Below, in pieces: positions 1 through 8,900 of a stretch of DNA of 9,500 nt. The stretch spans positions 744 through 10,243 of the forward strand of contig DQAM01000287.1 in the NCBI GenBank assembly GCA_003523545.1, written 5' to 3'. The notes under the pieces are model-generated. The model was not told the origin of the DNA, did no database searches, and saw only the letters and a program-made list of their open reading frames with translations. The DNA comes from Dysgonomonas sp. GTDB lineage: Bacteria > Bacteroidota > Bacteroidia > Bacteroidales > Dysgonomonadaceae. Each line of letters opens with the position of its first letter. The first letter of the stretch is position 1. Both the position numbers and the translations under genes were made by a program.

Positions 1-69
1 CGAGTTTTATTTGTTTTAGTGGACGAGTCCTGTTGATGGGTCGCATAATAGGTGTAGTCTTGATTTTTG

Positions 70-95
70 GTTACTTTGTATCAAGACAAAGTAAC
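70..95. repeat. 10-bp inverted repeat, 6-nt loop
   Basis: Arms gttactttgt (70-79) and acaaagtaac (86-95) are perfect reverse complements around a loop of atcaag. A second inverted repeat interleaves with it: gtcttgat (57-64) pairs with atcaagac (80-87), using the loop and the first two bases of the right arm of the first hairpin. The two foldings are therefore partly exclusive. No T-run follows on either strand, so this is not a standard intrinsic terminator. Similar GGTTACTTT...AAAGTAAC palindromes are, from memory, common dispersed intergenic repeats in bacteria, so a REP-like repeat is a reasonable reading. Confidence 0.6.
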
Positions 96-183
96 AGAAA
101 GATACAAAACTTTAATAATCAAAATTAGATTCTATTCGCATATATTCATAATAGTATAACAAATCAGTGACATTGTATAACGA

Positions 184-209
184 TAAGTTTGCATACGCAA
201 GTAAATTTG
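184..209 (+). promoter_or_regulatory. candidate Bacteroidota -7 elements for GH30 operon
   Basis: Two perfect matches to the Bacteroidota -7 consensus TAnnTTTG lie upstream of the GH30 start: TAAGTTTG at 184-191 and TAAATTTG at 202-209. Neither has a clear TTTG -33 element at the usual spacing of about 19-21 bases, so which one is used, if either, is unresolved. A start of transcription near 198 or 216 would leave a leader of roughly 25-43 bases before the ATG at 241. Confidence 0.4.
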
Positions 210-240
210 CTGTATGTTAAACTTTTAATAAACAAATACC

Positions 241-1719
241 ATGTTTAATCTGATACCCTTAAAGAAATTGCTTTTAACAGCATTGACTTTGCACGTAATT
301 TCCATACAAGCACAACAAATAGAATCGTGGATAACTACACCTGACCGGAATACTCTTTTTCAGCAACAATCCCAAAAGATAACATTCGGAGATGAGCAGG
401 GAAAAGGCTTGCCTATCATAATTGATGACCGTCAGGAATATCAAACAATGGATGGCTTCGGTTTCGCTTTGACCGAAGGGAGTGCGTTTCATCTAAATCG
501 TATGAGCGCAAATGCCCGTCAAAATATTCTCAAAGAAATGTTCAGGAATGATGGGAATAACGTGGGTTTTAGTTATATCCGGTTAACCTTAGGAGCATCC
601 GACCTGAATAATTTTGTCTATTCCTACAACGACCTTCCCGATGGAGAAAAAGATACCGGATTAAAGAAATTCAATCTTGGACATGATTACGATGATGTAA
701 TCCCTGTAATGAAAGAAATATTGGAAATAGTACCCGATATAAAGATAATGGCATCACCCTGGTCCGCGCCTGTATGGATGAAGACGAATAATAATGTACA
801 GGGGGGAGTTTTAAAAAAAGAATATTACCATGTATATGCGCAATATTTTGTGAAATACATTCAACAAATGGCAAAAGAAGGAATAACTATCGATGCTGTT
901 ACTATACAAAACGAGCCGTTAAACTCGCGTAATACTCCCAGTATGCCTTGGTATTGGCAGGAGCATAACGAATTTGTAAGGGACCATCTCGGACCTGCAT
1001 TTAAAGAAGCAGGTATAGGGACCAAGATTGTTATTTTCGACCATAATTGCGACCGTCCCGATTATCCTTTAGCTATTTTAAGTGATGCAATCACAGCGCA
1101 ATATGTCGATGGTTCTGCCTTTCATCATTATCGGGGATATCTCAGCGGTATGAGTATCGTACACCGGGCAAGACCGGATAAAAATATTTATTTTACAGAG
1201 CAGATGCTTACCGAAAAACCGGATAGCCGAACAATAAATATTGCATCATCGGTAAAAAGGCTTCTTATTGATGTGACCCGGAATTGGAGTAAGAATGTTG
1301 TTCTTTGGAATTATGGAGCCGACCCGCTAAACGACCCGCATACCGATAACGGAGGCTGTTCGATGTGTCAGGGTGCAATAACTATCGATGGAGACCATGT
1401 GACTCGAAATATAGCCTATTATACAATAGCGCATGCTTCGAAATTCGTTCGTCCGGGTTCTGTACGCATTTCGTCAACTCATCCTTTCGATTCCGGCGTA
1501 GATATTACTGAGGATGAAGAACGGGCGGAAGTACGCCGTACAACAGTTGTGGAGCACAGCGATGTATTACCGAATGTAGCTTTTAAAACTCCCGAAGGCA
1601 AAATTGTTTTGATTGTCGCTAATGACAGCTGGTCTCGTAATGATGTTAAGGTACAATATAATGGACGTTTCGCCAATCTACCACTCGCTCCCGGTTCTGT
1701 GGGAACTTTCATCTGGTAA
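241..1719 (+). CDS. GH30 family glycoside hydrolase, secreted
   Basis: A 492-residue retaining glycosidase of family GH30 (glucosylceramidase/beta-1,6-glucanase group). An N-terminal signal peptide (basic KK, then a hydrophobic core) probably ends after SIQA at residue 24; there is no lipobox cysteine, so a soluble periplasmic enzyme is expected. Family landmarks: MDGFGFALTEGSA at 70-82 at the start of the barrel, ASPWSAPVWMK at 171-181, the acid/base Glu225 in TIQNEP, the nucleophile Glu320 in IYFTEQ, PHTDNGGC at 366-373 and KFVRPGSVRI at 401-410. The C-terminal segment from about 450 matches the beta-sandwich that packs on the barrel. The HTDNGGC and NEP segments resemble subfamilies GH30_1/GH30_3, in which Bacteroides beta-1,6-glucanases are known, more than the GH30_8 glucuronoxylanases; the substrate is inferred only. 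The gene heads an operon, ending 16 bases before the carboxylesterase. The ATG follows an A-rich leader without a Shine-Dalgarno sequence, and length is full for the family. Confidence 0.93.
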   Translation: MFNLIPLKKLLLTALTLHVISIQAQQIESWITTPDRNTLFQQQSQKITFGDEQGKGLPIIIDDRQEYQTMDGFGFALTEGSAFHLNRMSANARQNILKEMFRNDGNNVGFSYIRLTLGASDLNNFVYSYNDLPDGEKDTGLKKFNLGHDYDDVIPVMKEILEIVPDIKIMASPWSAPVWMKTNNNVQGGVLKKEYYHVYAQYFVKYIQQMAKEGITIDAVTIQNEPLNSRNTPSMPWYWQEHNEFVRDHLGPAFKEAGIGTKIVIFDHNCDRPDYPLAILSDAITAQYVDGSAFHHYRGYLSGMSIVHRARPDKNIYFTEQMLTEKPDSRTINIASSVKRLLIDVTRNWSKNVVLWNYGADPLNDPHTDNGGCSMCQGAITIDGDHVTRNIAYYTIAHASKFVRPGSVRISSTHPFDSGVDITEDEERAEVRRTTVVEHSDVLPNVAFKTPEGKIVLIVANDSWSRNDVKVQYNGRFANLPLAPGSVGTFIW

Positions 1720-1735
1720 ATAAACAAATAGAATT

Positions 1736-3400
1736 ATGAATAAAACAAGTGAAGTATTTATTAAGGCTGTTACGATAGCATCAGCATTATTTATCGCCTT
1801 TACATCTCCATTGTTATCACAGAATCATACTAACATTCCCGAAGATGAACCGCAAATTCAAATCGGAGAAAATATCGCTATAGCCGATACGGAATATGGC
1901 AAAGTGAAAGGATATATTTCTCGCGGGATATATACTTTTCTGGGTATACCGTATGCTTCTGAGACCTCGGGAAAGAATCGTTTTATGCCTCCGCAGAAAC
2001 ATGAAAAGTGGGAGGGCATCCGTCCGGCTGTATTTTACGGCAATAGTGCACCGCAAGATGTGTACAGCCGTGCCTCTACTTCGTACGATATGTTTGTAGA
2101 CCATTGGAATTACGATGAAATCAGCGAGAACTGCCTTGCTCTGAATATCTGGACAAATGCAATTGCCGACGGCAAAAAACGTCCGGTGATTGTCTGGTTG
2201 CACGGTGGCGGATTTACCCGGGGAAACGGCATCGAACAGGATGGTTACCATGGTGAAAATATCGTTCGCTATGGCGATGTCGTTTTCTGCTCTATAAACC
2301 ACAGATTGGGTGTTTTTGGTTTTACCGACTTGTCTGCTTTCGGAGAAAAATATAAAGATTCGGGAAATGCCGGATTATTGGACATGGTTTTCGCTTTGCA
2401 ATGGATACATGACAATATTGAAAATTTTGGAGGGGACCCCGGCAATGTCACCATTATCGGTCAATCCGGTGGAGGAGCTAAGGTGTGCCTGCTGGCAACC
2501 ATGCCCGAAACAAAGGGGCTTATCCATAAAGGGATTTCGCTCAGCGGTTCGGCTATACGTGCTAATAATAAAGACTATTCGAAACGCTTAGGAGAATATA
2601 TTGTAAAAGAAGCAGGACTATCTGAATCGGAAGTAGACAAATTACAGGATATGCCGTGGAAAGATTATATGGAACTTGCTTACCGGGGAGCATCACGTAT
2701 GGAAAAAGAGAGCGGAGGAGCAGAAATGGTAAGAGGAAGTTTCGGTCCTGTAGGAGATGGAATTCATTTGCCCGAAGGTGAATTTTTCAGCAATCCGGAC
2801 TCTCCCCATATACCCATGATTTTCTGTACTACTTTTCACGAGTGGGGAGTGGAGAGAAATAATCCTGCTCAGGAAATAATTACCAGAACAGAAGCGATTC
2901 AAAAACTTTCGGAACGATATGGTCAGAATGCACAAAAGATTTATGATGCATATTCACGTAATTTTCCTTCAGTAAAACCGTTTGACGTTCTTGTATTGAT
3001 TTATTCGAACCGTATGTCGGTAGTGGAATCGGCGATTGCAAAGAAAAAGCAGGATTCACCTGTATATATGGCATGGTTTGGATTCGAACCGCCTTTATTT
3101 GACGGGCGTATACGCGCTTTTCATTGTCTCGATATTTCTTTCTGGTTTTTGAATACAGACCTGATGCTGACACATTCGGGAGGAGGGGCAAGGCCTCGGA
3201 AACTATCGTATAAAATGGCGGATTCACTCCTTAACTTCGTACGTACAGGTAATCCTAACTGTGCGTCTTTGCCTCACTGGCCTGAGTTTTCCGTAAAAAG
3301 AGGGGAGACAATGATATTGAATGATAATTGCGAAGTAAAAAACGACCCTGATAAAGATGGGCGCACAGTATTAGTGAATAGTCTGAATAATAAAGAATAG
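1736..3400 (+). CDS. type-B carboxylesterase, secreted
   Basis: A 554-residue serine hydrolase of the carboxylesterase type B (COesterase) family, expected to cleave carboxylic esters in the periplasm. A signal peptide covers about residues 1-28 (hydrophobic stretch VTIASALFIAF, likely cut after LLS). Visible family motifs: FLGIPYA at 68-74, SENCLALNIWT at 130-140 (usual form EDCLxLN), the oxyanion-hole loop WLHGGGF at 154-160, and the nucleophile elbow GQSGGG with Ser244, where many relatives have GESAG. His463 in AFHCLDISFWF is the catalytic histidine; Glu369 in TFHEWG is the best candidate for the acid. The C-terminal LPHWPEF and MILND segments are also typical. It lies 16 bases after the GH30 gene and 19 bases before the next esterase, so co-transcription is likely. 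The natural substrate cannot be read from the sequence; removal of acyl groups from the glycan attacked by the GH30 enzyme is an inference from context. Confidence 0.93.
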   Translation: MNKTSEVFIKAVTIASALFIAFTSPLLSQNHTNIPEDEPQIQIGENIAIADTEYGKVKGYISRGIYTFLGIPYASETSGKNRFMPPQKHEKWEGIRPAVFYGNSAPQDVYSRASTSYDMFVDHWNYDEISENCLALNIWTNAIADGKKRPVIVWLHGGGFTRGNGIEQDGYHGENIVRYGDVVFCSINHRLGVFGFTDLSAFGEKYKDSGNAGLLDMVFALQWIHDNIENFGGDPGNVTIIGQSGGGAKVCLLATMPETKGLIHKGISLSGSAIRANNKDYSKRLGEYIVKEAGLSESEVDKLQDMPWKDYMELAYRGASRMEKESGGAEMVRGSFGPVGDGIHLPEGEFFSNPDSPHIPMIFCTTFHEWGVERNNPAQEIITRTEAIQKLSERYGQNAQKIYDAYSRNFPSVKPFDVLVLIYSNRMSVVESAIAKKKQDSPVYMAWFGFEPPLFDGRIRAFHCLDISFWFLNTDLMLTHSGGGARPRKLSYKMADSLLNFVRTGNPNCASLPHWPEFSVKRGETMILNDNCEVKNDPDKDGRTVLVNSLNNKE

Positions 3401-3407
3401 TTAATAA

Positions 3408-4589
<1,182 letters not shown>

Positions 4590-4663
4590 AATAATATAAG
4601 GCCAGATGTCGAGTGATGAGTTAAACAATTGAAACAGTATATTAAGATTACTAGTTCAAATAT

Positions 4664-4705
4664 AAAACAAAAGAAGTTATCGAATCGATAACTTCTTTTG
4701 TTTTT
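4664..4705. terminator. bidirectional intrinsic terminator
   Basis: Two 20-base arms, 4664-4683 and 4685-4704, are perfect reverse complements with a single central base (4684); in RNA the middle cgaatcg would open into a small loop. The right arm ends in ttttgttttt on the plus strand, and the left arm gives ttttgtttta on the minus strand, so both directions have a U-rich tail. It sits between the convergent CE1-like esterase gene (stop at 4589) and the tRNA-Lys gene (3' end at 4707), and can end both transcripts. Confidence 0.88.
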
Positions 4706-4706
4706 G

Positions 4707-4779
4707 TGATCCGCCTGGGGTTCGAACCCAGGACCCCATCCTTAAAAGGGATGTGCTCTACCTACTGAGCTAGCGAATC
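4707..4779 (-). tRNA. tRNA-Lys (anticodon TTT)
   Basis: A complete 73-nt cloverleaf on the minus strand. The acceptor stem GATTCGC/GCGGATC pairs over 7 bp with one T-G pair; the D arm is GCTC/GAGC with loop AGTAGGTA; the anticodon stem is CATCC/GGATG with loop CTTTTAA, giving anticodon TTT; the variable region is GGGTC; the T arm is CTGGG/CCCAG with the invariant TTCGAAC loop. The discriminator base is A. The CCA end is not encoded; the bases after the discriminator are CAA. The 3' end abuts the shared terminator, and a well-matched promoter lies just upstream. Confidence 0.97.
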
Positions 4780-4806
4780 GACCTGTTTGCTTTTCAAAAG
4801 CGAGTG

Positions 4807-4837
4807 CAAAGGTACTATATATAATCATAAAAGCAAG
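4807..4837 (-). promoter_or_regulatory. promoter of tRNA-Lys
   Basis: Read on the minus strand, TACCTTTG (4814-4807) is a perfect match to the Bacteroidota -7 consensus TAnnTTTG, and CTTG (4837-4834) matches the TTTG -33 element in three of four bases with a 19-base spacer, the usual distance. Transcription would begin near 4800, giving a leader of about 20 bases before the mature tRNA 5' end at 4779. Confidence 0.75.
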
Positions 4838-4938
4838 AAAAATCCGAATAAATTTTTCTAAATTGAATTTGAATACTTACTAACGAATGAACATTTTACT
4901 TATTTACAAGTTATTAATTGTATAAAATAATTTTAAAC

Positions 4939-5892
4939 ATGCCATTTAAATATAGGAAGGATATATTAGATGATGACTTCATACAGTTGGAAATTCCTCT
5001 TGAAGACGATTCTGAAGGCAGAAATATTGCTACACTAAGTCGTCTGAAAACAAATAAAAAACTTGATAAAGCCGTATTATACATTCATGGTTTTAATGAT
5101 TATTTCTTTCAGAAAGAATTTGCTTATAAACTGAATGAATTTAATGTGAATTTTTATGCCCTAGATCTGAGAAAATACGGCCGGTCCTATCTTTCACACC
5201 AGAAATTCAATGATGTCCGCAACATCTACTCATATTTTGAAGAAATCAATAAAGCCTTGGCTATAATTCATCAAGAAGGTAATACTAAAGTTACTCTGAT
5301 AGGACATTCTACAGGTGGACTTATCGTTACGATTTTTGCTAAACACCATATGGGAAGTAAGTCTTTTCATGGAATTATTCTCAACAGCCCTTTCTTTAAA
5401 TTTAATTTAAGGTTTACACAACGAATGTTTATACCTTTAGCCTCTTTTTTAGGTAGAATATTTCCTAAGATAAAAATATCAGGTGGCTTTACTGAAAAAT
5501 ATGGACAAAGTATTCATAAGAATTATTCAGGTGAGTGGGAATATGATCTTAAACTCAAACCTAATTTACCACCAAAGGTTAATTTGGGTTGGATTAGAGC
5601 AGTTCATAAAGCACAGAATGAGTTGAAGCATAGAGTTCATATAGACAAACCTATACTAGTTCTACATTCGGCAAGATCCGTAACTGATCTGGATGATATT
5701 GATCAAATATCTTCCGGTGATTCGATATTAAACATAAAAGATATCCAAAAAATATCAAACAACATAAATGGCGACATTGAAATAGAAGCAATTAAAGGGG
5801 GATTACACGATCTAATCTTGTCTAGGAGGGATGTACGTGACAATGTATATAACATAATATTTGCATGGATGAAAAAGAAAAATTTGGGCTGA
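4939..5892 (+). CDS. alpha/beta hydrolase, Hydrolase_4/S33 type
   Basis: A 317-residue serine hydrolase of the Hydrolase_4 (serine aminopeptidase S33, monoacylglycerol lipase-like) type. The frame opens earlier at a TTG (4918), but the ATG at 4939 gives a more natural start, MPFKYRKDIL. No signal peptide is seen, so it should be cytoplasmic. Motifs, numbered from the ATG: AVLYIHGFNDY at 45-55 (oxyanion region), YALDLRKYGRS at 73-83, nucleophile elbow GHSTGG with Ser124, a probable acid Asp261 in SSGDSILNIKDI, and His290 in KGGLHDL. The triad looks intact. Hand-counted lines of this gene are about 23-33% G+C, against about 37-55% in sample lines from the flanking genes, which hints at a different origin. 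It stands alone, 39 bases to the right of no gene on its own strand, between the divergent tRNA-Lys promoter and the TamB gene. Lipase, esterase and acyl-peptide hydrolase activity all remain possible. Confidence 0.88.
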   Translation: MPFKYRKDILDDDFIQLEIPLEDDSEGRNIATLSRLKTNKKLDKAVLYIHGFNDYFFQKEFAYKLNEFNVNFYALDLRKYGRSYLSHQKFNDVRNIYSYFEEINKALAIIHQEGNTKVTLIGHSTGGLIVTIFAKHHMGSKSFHGIILNSPFFKFNLRFTQRMFIPLASFLGRIFPKIKISGGFTEKYGQSIHKNYSGEWEYDLKLKPNLPPKVNLGWIRAVHKAQNELKHRVHIDKPILVLHSARSVTDLDDIDQISSGDSILNIKDIQKISNNINGDIEIEAIKGGLHDLILSRRDVRDNVYNIIFAWMKKKNLG

Positions 5893-5977
5893 AAACAACT
5901 TGTATCTTAATAATCTAAAAAATCAAAAATATTCAATATCATTTTTATAATTTTGTATCACATAACTCGAAAGATCT
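5893..5977 (+). promoter_or_regulatory. intergenic region with -7 element for TamB gene
   Basis: These 85 bases contain no ATG or GTG. TAATTTTG at 5948-5955 is a perfect match to the Bacteroidota -7 consensus TAnnTTTG; no TTTG -33 element stands at the expected distance upstream. Transcription would begin near 5962, only about 16 bases before the proposed start of the TamB-like gene. A weak purine run gaaaga (5969-5974) precedes the ATT at 5978. An A/T-only imperfect hairpin at 5925-5946 is too weak to call a terminator for the hydrolase gene. Confidence 0.45.
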
Positions 5978-8900
5978 ATTAGAAAATTCAAATATATATT
6001 TCTCAGCATATTCGGTATTTTACTGGGATTGTTTATGCTTGTTTACGGCCTGTTGAACACGTCGTGGGTACAAAATTATATCAAAGAAAAGCTCATTGCT
6101 GAACTAAAAGTCAGAATGGATACAGACCTCGGCATAGGCTCCTTATATATAAAGCCTTTTAATGTCGTACAGCTTAATGATATTTATCTGAATGACCGCC
6201 AGGGCGACACCATATTGAATGCAAGAACTGTATATGCAGGTTTTGAGATAATGTCCCTCTTAAATAACGAACTGGTTTTTACCGATGCCAGACTATCCGA
6301 TTTTGGATTTTACCTCTCTAAAGAGACTCCGGATGATCCATTAAACATCCAATTCGTTATCGATGCATTCAAGCCTAAAGAACAAACAAACAAAGAAAGT
6401 CTGCAGGTAAAAATAAATTCTTTGAATATAGCAAACGGAAACTTTTTCTTCGATGTAAAAAATAAACCGCGCGAAACCAATAAATTCGATCCGAATCACA
6501 TTGCAGTGTCTGACCTGAATGCAAAATTATCCCTCAAATCATTGAATATCGATTCATTGAATGTGCAAATCAAAAAGCTTGAATTAAAAGAAAGAAGCGG
6601 TTTGGTTATTGATAATCTTATAGCCAGGTTTATAACACAAGACCAGCATTTATCCATCAAAGGGTTCAGATTGACCCTGCCTAAGTCTTTATTACAATTC
6701 GACAAGTTCGAAGTTGACTATTCCATATTTCGTGTTCCTGCCGATCTTATATCTTATGCTACATTCGAAACTCAAATTAATTCATCCTATGTTGTATTAA
6801 GCGATGTTGCAGCATTCGCTCCCGCATTGGAGAATTTTCAGGATCGCATATTGTTTAAAACCGATATCAGTGGTAAGGTAGATAGTATACAGGTAAAAAA
6901 TATAAGTCTGGATTATGGGGATAAAATGAATCTTTCGGCAGAAGGATTTGTGCAGGATATTCGGAATAAGGAAAAGACATTTATACGGGGTAAAATAAAC
7001 AATCTTAGTATTTCGGAGGATGGAATAATAGGCATTCTCAATAATTTATCTAAGGAAAAAAAGGAAGTCCCCCCTATCCTGTCTCGTTTAGGAAATATAT
7101 CTTTTCGGGGAGATATATCCGGCTACCTGAAAAATATGAATGCAAAGGGATATGTTGATACTCAGTTAGGAAATGTCGAGGCGAATGCAGTGATAGGTAT
7201 CAATCCGGACAAAAATACCGAATACTTTTTTGACGGTGAAGTAATAACAAATGACTTCCAATTGGGTAACCTTCTGAATAATAAAGATCTTGAGAATATA
7301 TCTTTTGATTTTCTGGCTGGTTTCACCAAACCCCGGAATGAAAAAATAAAAGGAACTGTTGATGGTATAATAAATGATCTGACATTTAAAAATTACGAGT
7401 ATCACGATATCACGATAGCGGGTGATTATGATGGCAGTATTATCAATGGGGGAATATCTTTTGATGATCCGAATGCAATTTTTAGTATAAACGGACTGTT
7501 CGACCTATCGGAAAGTGTTCCGAAAATGAATTTCGAAGCCCGTTTAAGAAATGTACGTCTCGACAATCTCAATCTGAGTGAAAAATATAAAGAATCGTAT
7601 CTGAGTCTATATGTGGATGCTGATTTTTCAGGAAAATCTCTCGACGACCTGAATGGTTATATAAAGAGCGATTCGATACTTTTCTTACAATCCGGTAAAA
7701 GATTTGAAATGGATAGTTTTATGATTGAAGCCTCCGGACAGCCCGAACAACGTGAATTAGCCATAAAATCAGATATTATAAACGGAAAAATAACAGGGCA
7801 GTATTCATTATCCGGTATTGTCGAAAGCTTCAGGAAAACATTAGACAAGTATCTTCCTGCACTGGTAAATTACGAAGAAAAAAGAAATAACAATCTCAAA
7901 ATAAATGACCTCCAATTTGATTTTACTATTAATAATACTGAAAACCTGAGTGATGTATTTAAGCTTCCAGTAATTATATATAGCCCTACTAAAATTGTCG
8001 GATTTTATAACGACCAAACCGAACAACTCAAGGTTGAAGCATTTATGCCGTCTTTAAATGCTGCCGGAGGACGAATACAGTCCGGATACCTTATCTTACA
8101 GAACAAAGATGAAGCATTGGCTTCCACAATTTCGGGTTCGTTCATGACGAAAAACGGAACAATCAACGATCTTTCCATGGACATTACAGCAAACAATGAT
8201 ATTGTTGATATCCATACGTCTTTCTTAAACTCTGATCACAGCCGTTTAAAAGCAGAAGTGTCTAATTCGGTTTCCTTTTCCCGAAATGAAGAAAATGTAT
8301 TGCAAACAGATTTGCATTTCTTACCCGGAGAGTTAGTACTTAACAATACCCTATGGGAAATACAGAAATCCAATATCAGGCTTTTCAGAGGAGATATCAA
8401 TGTGAATGATTTTGCTATAAAAAGCAGTACAAAAGATCAGGAACTAAATATAGACGGGACATATTCTACCCGAAACGAAGCAGAAATATTGAATATAAAT
8501 CTAAAGAACATAGACTTAGACTATATTTTTTCTACTTTAGCTATCGATGCACTCCAATTTGGCGGTTCGACTAATGGCTCGCTCTCTGTATCTTCTATAC
8601 AGGGGAAACCTTATGCAGATGTTAATCTCGAAGTGAATGATTTTGCCTTCAATAAGACAAATCTAGGCTATCTTGAATTGACAAGCGATTTGGATGCTGA
8701 ATCATTAAGGGTAAATATGAAAGGACAGATCACAAACGAGAATAATAAAAAAACAAACATAGACGGTTATATAAAACCGGTTACTCAAGAATTATCTATA
8801 GATTTTGATGCGGAGGAGGTAAACATGGCCTTCCTGAATAAATATGTGGAAACATTATTCAACAATGTACAAGGCAGGGGAAGCGGTAATGTACGGCTTT

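Larger units (their letters stand above)
1..240. other. non-coding left edge
   Basis: No convincing gene is visible. One plus-strand frame is open from the left edge to a stop at 126-128, about 41 codons, but its translation is low in complexity and runs straight through the inverted repeat at 70-95, so it is more likely chance than the tail of a gene. A minus-strand ATG at 44-46 is open to the left edge, but only for 15 codons. What the stretch does hold is the interleaved inverted repeats at 57-95 and candidate promoter elements at 184-209 for the GH30 operon. Confidence 0.6.

Noticed and set aside
3..128. Open plus-strand frame from the left edge to a stop at 126-128, possible tail of an upstream gene
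   Set aside because: Only about 41 codons, no recognisable motif, and it reads through a strong inverted repeat.
1817..2302. 161-codon minus-strand frame inside the carboxylesterase gene
   Set aside because: It is antisense to a well-supported gene, has no family motifs and no promoter; a shadow frame.
2310..2591. 93-codon plus-strand frame overlapping the carboxylesterase in another frame
   Set aside because: Lies wholly within the catalytic domain coding region and its translation shows no independent features.
4681..4781. 8-base direct repeat cgaatcga at 4681-4688 and 4774-4781 flanking the tRNA, considered as an attachment-site pair
   Set aside because: Too short, one copy belongs to the terminator and the other to the tRNA 5' end; no integrase or duplicated tRNA 3' end is present.
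4868..4871. TTTG as a -33 element for the alpha/beta hydrolase
   Set aside because: No TAnnTTTG follows at a suitable distance; the nearest resemblance is poor and 25 bases away.
4918..4938. TTG at 4918 as start of the alpha/beta hydrolase
   Set aside because: The in-frame ATG at 4939 gives a compact and more typical N-terminus; the extra seven residues have no supporting feature.
5925..5946. Imperfect A/T-only hairpin as a terminator for the alpha/beta hydrolase
   Set aside because: No G-C pairs in the core pairing and bulged; it would be very unstable, and random A/T-rich DNA gives such matches.
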